Source: Candidatus Rokuibacteriota bacterium (GTDB taxonomy: Bacteria; Methylomirabilota; Methylomirabilia; Rokubacteriales; CSP1-6). From it: a DNA stretch of 64,000 bases. The stretch lies in contig QHTB01000127.1 of assembly GCA_003220615.1 (NCBI GenBank), positions 33,004 through 97,003 of the forward strand, written 5' to 3'. This document shows positions 1-8,689 of this stretch, piece after piece (within the stretch, counting starts at the first letter, position 1; every line of letters begins with the position of its first letter). Both the position numbers and the translations under genes were made by a program. The notes beneath the pieces were generated by a model. That model searched no databases. It saw only the letters and a program-made list of their open reading frames with translations, and had not been told where the DNA came from.

Positions 1-2
1 AA

Positions 3-944
3 GCGCGCGATCTCCTCGACATCGCCGTGGCGGGGGAGCAGTCGCAAGCCTTCGACACGATGTGGGTGGGCGACAGTCTGCTCGCCAAGCCGCGTCTGGA
101 GGCGGTCTCGCTGCTCTCGGCCCTGGCCGGGGTGACGTCGCGCGTGCGCCTCGGCGTCGGGTGCCTGGCCACGTTCGTCCATCGCCATCCGGTGCTCTTC
201 GCCCAGCAGTGGGCGAGCCTGGACCAGCTCTCGAACGGACGCGCCTGGCTCGCGGTCTGTCTCGGCGGGCCCGACGAGCAGTCGAAGGCTCAGGCCCTTG
301 AGCACAGCGTGATGAACGTGAACGCGAGCGAGCGTGTCGGGCGGCTCGAGGAAGGCATCGTCATCCTGCGCAAGCTCTTCGCCGAGAAGAACGTCGCTCA
401 CGCCGGCCGGTTCTACCGCTTCGAGGGCGTGACAGTGGAGCCGAAGCCCGTGCAGCAGCCCTGTCCGATCTGGATCGCGAGCAATCCCACCGGACTCACG
501 TGGAAGGGCGGGGCGAGCGCCTCCGAGGCCGTCGTGGAGCGCTCGTTCCGGCGGGTCGCCCGGTACGCGGACGGCTGGATGAGCAACAAGCTCAGCCCCG
601 ATGAGTTCCGCCGTCAGTTCGAGCGGATCAAGGCGATGGCCCACGAGGAGGGCCGCGATCCCGCTCGCCTCGGCGGCGCCCTCTACCACAACATCAACAT
701 CAACGAGGACCGCCAGGCCGCGCTCGTCGAGTCGAAGAAGTTCCTGGATAGCTACTACACCTCCAACTTCAGCGCCGCCTTCGTCGAAGGTTGGACGGTG
801 GCCGGCGGCCCCAAGCAATGCGTCGAGCAGCTCCGCGCGTACCTCGACGCGGGGCTCGGCCACATGGCGCTCCGGCTGACCTCGTGGGATCAGCGCGGTC
901 AGCTCCAGCGCTTCCTGAACGAAGTGGCGCCGGCGTTCGCCTGA
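3..944 (+). CDS. LLM-class flavin-dependent oxidoreductase (5' end outside window)
   Basis: Luciferase-like (bacterial luciferase superfamily) TIM-barrel monooxygenase that would use reduced F420 or FMN. The frame is open from base 3 (ARDLLDIAVAGEQ...), so the true start lies upstream. Recognisable family segments are FDTMWVGDSLL near the start, RVRLGVGCLATFVHRHPV, the ERVGRLEEGIVILRKLF helix and PCPIWIASNP. The substrate cannot be told from sequence. It lies 16 bp before a VOC-fold gene and heads a catabolic cluster with an amidohydrolase, UbiD and MR/MLE enzymes, suggesting oxidation of a small organic compound. The family call is firm; cofactor and substrate are open. Confidence 0.88.
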   Translation, partial: ARDLLDIAVAGEQSQAFDTMWVGDSLLAKPRLEAVSLLSALAGVTSRVRLGVGCLATFVHRHPVLFAQQWASLDQLSNGRAWLAVCLGGPDEQSKAQALEHSVMNVNASERVGRLEEGIVILRKLFAEKNVAHAGRFYRFEGVTVEPKPVQQPCPIWIASNPTGLTWKGGASASEAVVERSFRRVARYADGWMSNKLSPDEFRRQFERIKAMAHEEGRDPARLGGALYHNININEDRQAALVESKKFLDSYYTSNFSAAFVEGWTVAGGPKQCVEQLRAYLDAGLGHMALRLTSWDQRGQLQRFLNEVAPAFA

Positions 945-960
945 GGAGAAAGGAGCCGGG

Positions 961-1731
961 ATGCTGCAGGGCATCGATCACATCGTCATCGCCGTTGTCG
1001 ACCTCGCTGTCGCGAGCCGCAATTACGAGGGCCTCGGCTTCACGGTGGTGCCGGGCGGGCGGCACCCCGTCGGGACCCACAACGCGCTGATCGCGTTCGC
1101 CGACGGCGCCTACATCGAGCTGATCGCGTTCTACGAGAAGAATACCCAGCACAAATGGTGGGAGCCCCTCCAGCAGGGCGGAGGCCTGGTCGACTTCTGC
1201 ATGCAGACCGACGACCTGATGGCCGACACCGCCGCCTTCCGCAAGGCCGGCGTGGACATCGACGATCCGTCGCCGCTCTCGCGGGTGCGGCCCGACGGCT
1301 ATCAGCTCAAGTGGGTGCTCTCGATTCCACGCGGTGTCTATCGCGGTGTCGCGCCGTTCCTGATCCAGGACGAGACGCCCCGCGAGGAGCGCGTGCCACG
1401 CCAGACGCGCCACGCCAATGGGGTGACGGGCATCGGTACGGTCACGGTGGCGGTCGATGACGTCGGCCGCGTGGCCGGTTGGTACACGAAGGTGCTCGGC
1501 AAGCCCGGCCAGCGCATCGTCAGCGAGGAGCTCAGGGGTACCGGTCAGCGGTTCGTCATCGGACCGCACACGCTGGATTTCGTCGCGCCGGACGCCGCCA
1601 GCAGTCCACTGAAGTCCTGGCTCGCCACGCGGGGCGCCTCGCCCTACGCGGCGACGCTGTCGACGCCGGGTGCACGCGGGGGCCTTCTCGACGAGTCGAA
1701 GACTCTCGGCGCCCGCCTGGCTCTTGCCTAG
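961..1731 (+). CDS. VOC / glyoxalase-like domain protein
   Basis: A 256-residue vicinal-oxygen-chelate type protein. It opens with GIDHIVIAVVDL, the first beta strand carrying the usual metal-ligand His, and has a second betaalphabeta unit starting at GIGTVTVAVDDV. Family members are metal-dependent lyases, isomerases or dioxygenases; this arrangement resembles the glyoxalase-like (PF13468) group, whose reactions are largely unassigned. An AAAGGAG ribosome site precedes the ATG. The TAG stop is shared with the left edge of an IS630 element: the TA is the target site and the G is the first base of the element, and the same TAG would be read in the empty site, so the protein is intact. Confidence 0.8.
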   Translation: MLQGIDHIVIAVVDLAVASRNYEGLGFTVVPGGRHPVGTHNALIAFADGAYIELIAFYEKNTQHKWWEPLQQGGGLVDFCMQTDDLMADTAAFRKAGVDIDDPSPLSRVRPDGYQLKWVLSIPRGVYRGVAPFLIQDETPREERVPRQTRHANGVTGIGTVTVAVDDVGRVAGWYTKVLGKPGQRIVSEELRGTGQRFVIGPHTLDFVAPDAASSPLKSWLATRGASPYAATLSTPGARGGLLDESKTLGARLALA

Positions 1732-1750
1732 TGCCGTGTCCCGAAAGTTC
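1731..1750 (+). repeat. Left terminal inverted repeat of IS630-type element
   Basis: Pairs with 2883-2902 on the opposite strand. The outer 12 bases match perfectly and 5 of the next 8 match. Preceded by the TA at 1729-1730. Confidence 0.9.
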
Positions 1751-1789
1751 GACCCCAGGGTAGCCCAACCGTGAGATACCCTGCAGCGC

Positions 1790-2873
1790 ATGAAAAACGG
1801 CGGACGGCGTGCTGGGCCGCTGCGACTGACGCGAGGCGAACGAAGCGCACTCCAGCGGTGGCTGCGGACCGGACGGACTGGATTGTGGGTCGCGGCCCGC
1901 GCGCGGGCTGTCCTGCTCCGCGCCCGGGGCGAAAGCGTGTCCGGCATCGCTCAGCATGTTGGGCGCGATCGCAAATGGGTGCGGCATTGGCTGGGACGGT
2001 TCGCACGCGAGCGGCTGGCCGGGCTGGCCGATGCTCCGCGATCCGGGCGGCCCGCGAAGTTTTCCCCCGGAAGAGCAGCATGAGGTGGTCGCGCTCGCCT
2101 GCCATCCCCTCACCGAGCTGGCGGCGGCCCGGACGCATTGGGCGTTGCGTCCGCTCGCCGAGGCCGCGGGGACGTGGGGCTACCTGCGGCGCCCCGTCAG
2201 CAAGAGCACGGTCGGGCGATGGCTGAAGCGCGCCGCCCTCAAGCCCCACCGAGTCCGCCGGTGGCTGCACAGTCCGGATCCCGATTTCCGACTCAAAGTC
2301 CGCCGCGTGGTCCGCTGGTACTTGCGGCCGCCCCGGCGCACCCACGTCGTGTGTGTGGACGAGAAAACCCAAGTGCAAATTCTCGAGCGCCTGCATCCGG
2401 GACGCCCCGCGAGTCCGGGCCGGCCGGCACGCCAAGAGGAGCACTACCGGCGCCACGGCGTGCTTGCGATTCTGGCTGGCCTCCATGTTGGGTCGGGCCG
2501 CGTGCTGGCGCGCGTGCGACGCCGACGGAGTGGGCGCGAGTTCCTCGAACTGCTCAAGGCGCTCCGGGCCCGCTACCCTCGCGGTCGCTTGGTGGTCGTC
2601 TTGGACAACCTGTCGATTCACGCGACGCCGGAGATCCGCGCGTGGCTCGCGGCTCAGCAGGGTCGTGTGCGCTTCGAGTTTCTTCCACTCCATGCCTCGT
2701 GGCTGAACCAAATCGAAATCTGGTTCAGCATCTTGGAGCGCCAAGCCCTCACCCGCGCGAGCGATACAGCCTACCGGCTTCGTGCAGCCCGCATCCAACA
2801 CTTCGTTCGCCACTGGAACCGCTCCGCCCGCCCGTTTCGGTGGACCTTCAAGGGTTATCCCTTGAGTCCGTAG
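1790..2873 (+). CDS. IS630 family transposase (two frames, apparent +1 frameshift)
   Basis: Transposase encoded by two overlapping reading frames. The first (1790-2083, 97 aa) carries the N-terminal helix-turn-helix (LRARGESVSGIAQHVGRDRK, then GLADAPRSGRPAKFSP). The second (in frame from about 2066 to 2873) carries the catalytic RNase H fold: first Asp in VVCVDEKTQ, second Asp in VVVLDNLSIHA, Glu in WLNQIEIWFS, a complete DDE triad. Joining AKFSP to EEQHEVV gives the usual family sequence and needs a +1 shift near 2063-2072, at a TTTTCCCCCG run. This may be programmed frameshifting, as annotated for many IS630 members, or a single-base mutation; sequence alone cannot decide. Confidence 0.85.
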
Positions 2874-2882
2874 GGTGGGGTG

Positions 2883-2902
2883 GAATTTCTGGGACACGGC
2901 AC
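2883..2902 (-). repeat. Right terminal inverted repeat of IS630-type element
   Basis: Reverse complement of the left end (12/12 outer, 17/20 overall), followed by the TA target duplicate at 2903-2904. Confidence 0.9.
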
Positions 2903-2941
2903 TAGCTCTGCTCCGGTGCCGAGCGAGCGTAGCGAGAAGGG

Positions 2942-4612
2942 ATGGATGACATAGCGGCCGATTGCGTTCTCGTCAACGGCCACATCGTGACGCTCGATCC
3001 GGCTCGGCCGCGGGCGACGGCGCTCGCCATCGTGAGCGACCGCATCGTCGCCGTCGCCGGCGACCGCGAGATCCGCCGGTTACGCGATCGACGGACGAGG
3101 GTCGTGGATCTGCGGGGCGCCACGGTCGTGCCGGGGCTCGTCGATGCCCACGCCCATCTCGACCGCGAGGGCCTGAAGTATCTCTATCCGTCGCTCGCGC
3201 GCTGCCGCTCGATCGCCGACGTCCAGGCCGTGATCCGTCGGCTCGCGAGAGCCCGGCCGCGCGGCGAGTGGATCGTGACCATGCCGGTGGGCACGCCGCC
3301 CTTCTATCTGGATGCGCCCGGGAGCCTGCGGGAGCATCGGTGGCCGACCCGGGCTGATCTCGACGCGGCCGCGCCCGACCATCCGGCGTACATCCGGGGG
3401 ATCTGGGGGTACTGGAACAAGCCGCCGGTGGTGTCTATCGCCAACAGCGCCGCGCTCGCGCGCGCCGGCGTCACCCGCGATACGGTGCCGCCGAAGGGCG
3501 TCGAGATCCTCAAGGACGCCGCCGGAGAGCCCACCGGCGTCTTCGTCGAGCACAACCTGGTCCAGGTGCTGGAGTTCACGTTGATGCGGGTCGCGCCGCG
3601 ATTCACCCACGCCGATCGGCTCACGGCGCTTGGCGACTCTCAGCGCCGCTACGCCGCGCGCGGTGTGACGGCCATCTACGAGGGCCACGGCGTGGCGCCA
3701 GAGCTGCTATCGGTGTACCGGGAGGCTCACCAGCGTGGAGCGTTGCGGCTCCGCGCCTTTCTTGCTGTGAGCCCGACGTGGAACGCCGCCGACGCCGGGC
3801 AAGCGATTCCCGAGGTAGCGGCGTGGGCCGGTGGCCGTGGGCTGGGCGACGATCGGTTGCGCGTGGCGGGTGTCTGTCTGCACTACGGCGGCGATCCCGA
3901 CGTGGCACGCATCCTCCACGCGGCGCAGCCGTACACGGGCTGGGCCGGCTTCGTCGAGAGCGCCAACTCACCGGAAGCCTACCGTGAGCAGGCCGAGCTG
4001 GCCGCCCGTCACCGCCTGCGCATCAACACCCTGGTCACACGGAACCTCGCTCAGATCCTCGACGTGTGGGAGAAGATCGCTCAGAGCACGCCGATCGCCG
4101 ACCTTCGATGGGTGGCCGTGCATCTGAACGCGGCGACCGGCGATCAGCTCGCGCGGCTCAGGCGGATCGGCGCGGTCGCGACGACCAATCCGATCTCCTA
4201 TCTCTGGCGCTCGGCCGCCGAAGAGGCTCGCAAGCTCGGCAGTGGAGCCGAGACGCTGCTGCCTCATCGCAGTCTCGAGCGTGTGCGTCTGCCCTTCGGG
4301 CTCGCCACCGATAACAAGCCGGCCGATCCCTGGCTCGCGTTCCGCGCCGTCGTGGAGCGGTCCGACATGGCGTCGGGCGAGATCGTGGGACCGCGCGAGC
4401 GGCTGACGCGGCTCGCGGCGCTCCGTGCGCTCACCGTGGGTGGCGCCTTCATCACGTTCGCCGAGCGGGAGCGCGGCGTGCTCGCGCCGGGACGCCACGC
4501 GGATCTCGCCGTTCTCGACCAGAATCCGCTGACCATGCCGCTGGCCGAGATCGATTCGCTGGTCTGCCGGCTCACGATGGTCGGTGGCCGCGTCGTGCAC
4601 GGCGACGAGTAG
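2942..4612 (+). CDS. Amidohydrolase family protein (YtcJ-like, amidohydrolase 3)
   Basis: A 556-residue metal-dependent hydrolase. The N-terminal beta-sandwich half (ADCVLVNGHIVTLDP, then VVDLRGATVVPGLVDAHAHLD) ends in the HxH metal motif DAHAHLD; the C-terminal half closes with FGLATDNKP, FAERERGVLAPGRHADLAVLDQNPL and VGGRVVHGDE. This is the standard layout of YtcJ-like amidohydrolases, which hydrolyse C-N bonds of amides or cyclic amides. The length fits. The ATG is only one base after GAGAAGG, which is close for a ribosome site, but no better in-frame start is visible. It is 17 bp before ubiD and likely cotranscribed with it. The substrate is unknown. Confidence 0.87.
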   Translation: MDDIAADCVLVNGHIVTLDPARPRATALAIVSDRIVAVAGDREIRRLRDRRTRVVDLRGATVVPGLVDAHAHLDREGLKYLYPSLARCRSIADVQAVIRRLARARPRGEWIVTMPVGTPPFYLDAPGSLREHRWPTRADLDAAAPDHPAYIRGIWGYWNKPPVVSIANSAALARAGVTRDTVPPKGVEILKDAAGEPTGVFVEHNLVQVLEFTLMRVAPRFTHADRLTALGDSQRRYAARGVTAIYEGHGVAPELLSVYREAHQRGALRLRAFLAVSPTWNAADAGQAIPEVAAWAGGRGLGDDRLRVAGVCLHYGGDPDVARILHAAQPYTGWAGFVESANSPEAYREQAELAARHRLRINTLVTRNLAQILDVWEKIAQSTPIADLRWVAVHLNAATGDQLARLRRIGAVATTNPISYLWRSAAEEARKLGSGAETLLPHRSLERVRLPFGLATDNKPADPWLAFRAVVERSDMASGEIVGPRERLTRLAALRALTVGGAFITFAERERGVLAPGRHADLAVLDQNPLTMPLAEIDSLVCRLTMVGGRVVHGDE

Positions 4613-4629
4613 CGGGAGAGGAGAACGAC

Positions 4630-6120
4630 ATGCCCTTTGCGGACCTGCGTGAGTGGCTCGGTCGGCTGGACAAGGACGGCGAGCTGCGCCGGATCACCGC
4701 CGAGGTGGACTGGGACCGCGAGCTCGGCGCGATCGCCCGCCGTGTGCTCGAGAAGAAAGGCCCGGCGCTGCTCTTCGAGAACATCAAGGGCTACAAGACC
4801 GGGCGATGCACGAAGCTCGTCACGGGCGTTCTCGGCGACCGCCGCCGTCTGGCCCTCGCGCTCGGCTTTCCAAAGGACGTGCCGAACCGAGAGCTCGTGC
4901 AGTACGTCATGCAGAAGAACCGGGACACGGTGCCGCCCGTGATCGTGCGGACCGGCCCGGTCAAGGAGAACATCCTGCGCCGTGGCGAGATCGATCAGAC
5001 GGAGTTTCCGGTCCCGAAGTGGCACTTCAAGGAGGGCGGACGCTACATCCACACGTTCTCGGCCATGGTGACCCGCGATCCCGACACTCGTGCGACGAAC
5101 GCCGGGATCTACCGCGGGATGATCGGCAAGAAGGACACGACACCGATGTTGCTGATCAAGGGCGGCCAGCACTGGGGGCAACACTTCGTCAAGTACGCCG
5201 AGCGTGGCCAGCCCATGCCCGTCGCCTGTGTCATCGGCTGGGACCCCATCATGCCGTTCCTGGCCGGATCGCCGATCCCGGCCGGAGTCTCCGAGTGGGA
5301 CGTGATGGGCGCCTACCGTGGCGAGCCGGCCGAGCTCGTGCGCTGCGAGAGCGTGGACCTCGAAGTGCCGGCGACCGCCGAGATCGTGATCGAGGGCCTG
5401 ATCCACGACGATCCGGCGACGTGGGAGATCGAAGGCCCGTTCGGCGAGTTCACCGGGTACGTCTCGGACGTGCCGACGCGACGGCCGACGATGCAGATCA
5501 CGTGCATCACGCATCGCACCGACCCGATCTTCCAGGGCTGCCTGGAGGGGACACTGCCCGGTTCCTACAGCGAGAACAGCGTGATGTCTTCGACGCAGCG
5601 TGCCGCCATCGCCTGGAACATCCTCAACGGGGCCGGTATCCCCGGCATTCGAGACGTGTGGGTGCCGCCCATCACCAACGGCGTGAACATCCACGTGCAG
5701 ATCACCAAGCACTACCAGGGCCAGCCCAAGCAGATCGCGGCCGCGCTGTGGGGCGCCAGCGCCGCGCAGTATCGCTACAAGCACGTCGTGGTGGTCGAGG
5801 ACGACATCGACGCGTCGTCGTACGAGCAGGTCGACTGGGCCTTCGCCCATCGCGTGAACGCCGGTGAAGGCGGCATCGTGATCTTCCCGGGCAGCTTCGG
5901 CTCGCCGATCGATCCCTCGACGCCGCTCGAGGACCGCGACGTCGCGCAGCTCGGCACCGGGCTCTGGAACCGCGTGCTGATCGACGCCACGCGCTCGTGG
6001 CGGATGGCCAAGCGGCCGGAGTGGGACAACGAGCGCTTTCCGCCGACGGTGCGGCCGGCGCCCGAGGACGAAGCGCGGGTGCGCGAACGCTGGCAGGAAT
6101 ACGGCCTCGGGGATCTGTAG
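4630..6120 (+). CDS. UbiD family decarboxylase
   Basis: A 496-residue member of the prenylated-FMN dependent (de)carboxylase family, at the usual length. It begins MPFADLREWLGRLDKDGELRRI and contains the recognisable UbiD blocks VPKWHFKEGGRYIHTFSAMV, EGPFGEFTGYVSD, and ITKHYQGQPKQIAAALWG. UbiD enzymes decarboxylate or carboxylate aromatic and alpha,beta-unsaturated acids and need prFMN from UbiX; no ubiX is in the window. A GAGAGGAG ribosome site precedes the ATG. Its place between an amidohydrolase and an MR/MLE enzyme suggests a degradation route ending in decarboxylation, but the acid cannot be named. Confidence 0.92.
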   Translation: MPFADLREWLGRLDKDGELRRITAEVDWDRELGAIARRVLEKKGPALLFENIKGYKTGRCTKLVTGVLGDRRRLALALGFPKDVPNRELVQYVMQKNRDTVPPVIVRTGPVKENILRRGEIDQTEFPVPKWHFKEGGRYIHTFSAMVTRDPDTRATNAGIYRGMIGKKDTTPMLLIKGGQHWGQHFVKYAERGQPMPVACVIGWDPIMPFLAGSPIPAGVSEWDVMGAYRGEPAELVRCESVDLEVPATAEIVIEGLIHDDPATWEIEGPFGEFTGYVSDVPTRRPTMQITCITHRTDPIFQGCLEGTLPGSYSENSVMSSTQRAAIAWNILNGAGIPGIRDVWVPPITNGVNIHVQITKHYQGQPKQIAAALWGASAAQYRYKHVVVVEDDIDASSYEQVDWAFAHRVNAGEGGIVIFPGSFGSPIDPSTPLEDRDVAQLGTGLWNRVLIDATRSWRMAKRPEWDNERFPPTVRPAPEDEARVRERWQEYGLGDL

Positions 6121-6149
6121 CATGGGCGGCATTCGATGAAGATCACGCG

Positions 6150-7265
6150 ATGAAGATCACCGGCGTCGGCGCGGTTCCGCTCGCCATTCCATTGGCGCCG
6201 TCCACACCGGAGTCGTCGTGGGCGGCCGGCATCGGCAAGCAGATCCTCGTCCGCGTGACGACGGACTCGGACCTCATCGGTTGGGGCGAATGCTTCGCCT
6301 ACGGCGCACCACTGGCTGTCTGCAACGTGGTCGACGATGCCCTCGCGCCGCTCGTCGTCGGCCAGGATCCGACCGAGATCGAGCGCTTGACGCAGGTGAT
6401 GCACCGGGCGTTGATGATCTGGGGACGGCGTGGCCTCGCCATGTGCGCGGTGAGCGGCGTCGAGCTCGCCTTGTGGGATCTTGCCGGCAAGTCCCAGCGC
6501 GTGCCCGTCCATCGCCTGCTCGGTGGCCTCAGCCAGCCTCGCGTGCGGGCCTACGCAAGCCTGCTGCGCTACGACACCGCCTCGGACGTCGGCCGCATGT
6601 GCCGGGCGATGGTCGGCCAGGGCTACACGGCGATCAAGCTCCACCAGGTGGACGTCGAGTCCGTCGCCGCCGCTCGCGAGGCCGTCGGCGATGGTGTCGA
6701 TCTCATGCTCGACACGAACTGCCCGTGGTCCGTCGAAGAGGCGATCAGGATCGGACGATTGCTGGAGCGCTATGACCTGCGCTGGCTCGAGGAGCCGGTC
6801 TGGCCGCCGGAGGACTACGCCGGCCTCGCCAGAGTGCGTCGGGCTCTGCGCATCCCCATCGCATCCGGTGAGAACGACGCCACGATGTTCGGCGCGCGCG
6901 AGCTGATCGCCGCCGGCGGCGCGGACATCGTGCAGCCGAGCGTCACGAAGGTCGGAGGGCTGGGCGAGATGCGCAAGATCGCCGTGCTGGCCGCGGCCGC
7001 GAACGTCACCTTCCAGCCCCACTCGTTCTACTTCGGACCGGGCCTGGCGGCGACGGTCCATCTCTGCGCGGCCACACCAGGCGTGGCATACATCGAGATG
7101 CCGCCCGGCTCCCTCCAAGCGCCGCTGCTCACCGAGCCGATCCGCTGCGACCGTGGATTCGTTCACCCCTCCCAGGCTCCGGGACTCGGGGCCGACCCCG
7201 ATCTCGAGGTCGTGCGGCGCTTTCCTCTGAGCGGCGCCGCCATCAGGCCGTTCTATCTGACCTGA
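6150..7265 (+). CDS. Mandelate racemase / muconate lactonizing enzyme family protein
   Basis: Enolase-superfamily enzyme of 371 residues if started at the ATG at 6150 (MKITGVGAVPLAIPL). The three Mg ligands are visible as Asp in LMLDTNCPWS, Glu in WLEEPVWPP and Glu in SGENDA; the catalytic Lys is in AIKLHQ (KxH rather than the commoner KxK), and FQPHSFYFGPG carries the late catalytic His. Such enzymes abstract a proton alpha to a carboxylate (acid-sugar dehydratases, racemases, cycloisomerases). The start region is duplicated (13 nt at 6134-6146 and 6148-6160), creating a five-codon mini-ORF whose stop overlaps the ATG. It is followed by an ABC importer, so a sugar-acid-like substrate is plausible. 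Confidence 0.88.
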   Translation: MKITGVGAVPLAIPLAPSTPESSWAAGIGKQILVRVTTDSDLIGWGECFAYGAPLAVCNVVDDALAPLVVGQDPTEIERLTQVMHRALMIWGRRGLAMCAVSGVELALWDLAGKSQRVPVHRLLGGLSQPRVRAYASLLRYDTASDVGRMCRAMVGQGYTAIKLHQVDVESVAAAREAVGDGVDLMLDTNCPWSVEEAIRIGRLLERYDLRWLEEPVWPPEDYAGLARVRRALRIPIASGENDATMFGARELIAAGGADIVQPSVTKVGGLGEMRKIAVLAAAANVTFQPHSFYFGPGLAATVHLCAATPGVAYIEMPPGSLQAPLLTEPIRCDRGFVHPSQAPGLGADPDLEVVRRFPLSGAAIRPFYLT

Positions 7266-7384
7266 GCCATCCGTCGTCTTGACACTGCTTCGAGCCGCGT
7301 GCTACACGCTCGCCAGCCGCTCGCGGATATCATGACGCGTGCCCACTCGCGGATTCCATGAGGAGCGAAAAGGAGGCATCCGAG

Positions 7385-8689
7385 ATGGATACCCGATGGA
7401 TCCTGACCCGTCGCCAACTCCTCAAGACCATGGCGGCCTCGGGTGCTCTGGCCGCCGCCGACCTCGCGTGGTGGGAGGAGCCGCTCGTCTCGCCACGACG
7501 CGCGTGGGGCGCCACGCCCGTCCGCTTCCAGTTCAGCGTCCCCGAGCCGAAGCGCACCGCGCTCGTCGAATCGCTGGCCCAGCGCTTCAATCAGTCCCAG
7601 AAGGACTTCGAGGTGAAGGTGGAGTTCGTGCCGCAGGCGCAAGCTCGGCAGAAGCTCATCACCGGCATGGCCGCCAACAACCCGCCGGATTGCTGCCAGG
7701 CCTGGGACAACTGGGTGGGTGAGTTCGAGGGAATGGGCGCCGTCGAGGATTTGACCGCTCGGGTGAAGGACTGGAAGTACTACAGCGACGTGACGCCGAT
7801 CGCCTGGCAGACGGTGACGGTCAAGGGCAAGATCCTGTCGTTCCCCTGGGTCGTCACCAACGACGGCGTGTACTGGCGCACCGACCGCGCGACGGAGTAC
7901 GGCGTCAAGCCGCCCAAGGACGATTGGACCTGGGACGAATTCCTCGCCACGGCCAGGACGTTCACGAAAGGCGATCGCAATCAGTACGGCTTCGGCATGC
8001 GCGGCCAGGGCACGTGGGCCGTGCTCTACGCCACCGAGTTCATGTACGCCAACGGTGCCCAGGTCCTGAAGGACGGGAAGGTCGCGATCAACTCCAAGGA
8101 GGCGGCCGAGGGCCTCGACTGGTACCTCGATCTGTTCCGCAAGTACAAGGTCTGCCCGCCCAGCGTGCCCACCGACGGGTGGCGGGGCATCGTGGAAGGC
8201 TTCGGGCGCGGCGTCACCAACATGTACATCCACAACTCCGGCTCGTCCGAGGAACAGAAGGACTTCGTGGGCGTGAAGAACTTCGCCACCGTGCCGCTGC
8301 CGGTCGGCCCGGCCAAGAAGCGGGTATCGTTCTACTTCTCGGAGACGCTGACCGGGTTCAAGAACGCCAAGAACCGTGAGGGCGCCTGGCGCTTCATGAG
8401 CTGGCTCATGGACGACGAGCCCAAGTTCATGTACTGCAAGACGCTCGGGCTGCTGCCCGCGCGCAAGACGCTCGCCGAGCGGCCGGAGTTCGCGAAGGAT
8501 CCCGCCTACCAGGGCTTCATCAAGTCGTTCCCGTTCTCGATCGTCAGTCCGTATCTGGCCTATGCAGGATGGGGCGGCAAGCTCGATTCCGAAGGCGTGC
8601 CTCTGTTCCAGCAAGCGCTGGTCGGCAAGCTGACCGCTCGGGAGTTCCTCGAAAAGTTTGCCGACATGCTCACCAAGAACATGGGCTGA
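7385..8689 (+). CDS. ABC transporter extracellular solute-binding protein (family 1)
   Basis: Periplasmic sugar-type binding protein of 434 residues. The N-terminus MDTRWILTRRQLLKTMAASG has a twin-arginine motif (TRRQLLK) before a short hydrophobic stretch, so Tat export is likely. The mature part has the SBP_bac_1 features VRFQFSVPEPKR, NPPDCCQAWDNWVGEFEGMGAVEDLT and PWVVTNDGVYWRTD, and a Trp-rich binding region. The start at 7385 is chosen because AAAGGAGG lies 8 nt upstream. It overlaps the first permease gene by one base (TGATG). The ligand is unknown; the family imports sugars, polyols or glycerol-phosphate-like compounds. Confidence 0.92.
   Translation: MDTRWILTRRQLLKTMAASGALAAADLAWWEEPLVSPRRAWGATPVRFQFSVPEPKRTALVESLAQRFNQSQKDFEVKVEFVPQAQARQKLITGMAANNPPDCCQAWDNWVGEFEGMGAVEDLTARVKDWKYYSDVTPIAWQTVTVKGKILSFPWVVTNDGVYWRTDRATEYGVKPPKDDWTWDEFLATARTFTKGDRNQYGFGMRGQGTWAVLYATEFMYANGAQVLKDGKVAINSKEAAEGLDWYLDLFRKYKVCPPSVPTDGWRGIVEGFGRGVTNMYIHNSGSSEEQKDFVGVKNFATVPLPVGPAKKRVSFYFSETLTGFKNAKNREGAWRFMSWLMDDEPKFMYCKTLGLLPARKTLAERPEFAKDPAYQGFIKSFPFSIVSPYLAYAGWGGKLDSEGVPLFQQALVGKLTAREFLEKFADMLTKNMG

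Larger units (their letters stand above)
1731..2902. mobile_element. IS630/Tc1-mariner family insertion sequence, 1172 bp
   Basis: Bounded by terminal inverted repeats that begin GTGCCGTGTCCC (1731-1742) and end GGGACACGGCAC (2891-2902), 12 bp perfect and 17 of 20 overall. The element is flanked by TA on both sides (1729-1730 and 2903-2904), the target duplication expected of the IS630 family. It encodes one transposase split over two frames. It separates the VOC gene from the amidohydrolase gene and may interrupt cotranscription of the cluster. The clean ends and intact DDE residues suggest a fairly recent insertion. Confidence 0.93.

Noticed and set aside
4264..6132. 622-codon minus-strand open frame opposite ubiD
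   Set aside because: Arg/Asp/His-rich shadow translation; UbiD motifs are on the plus strand.
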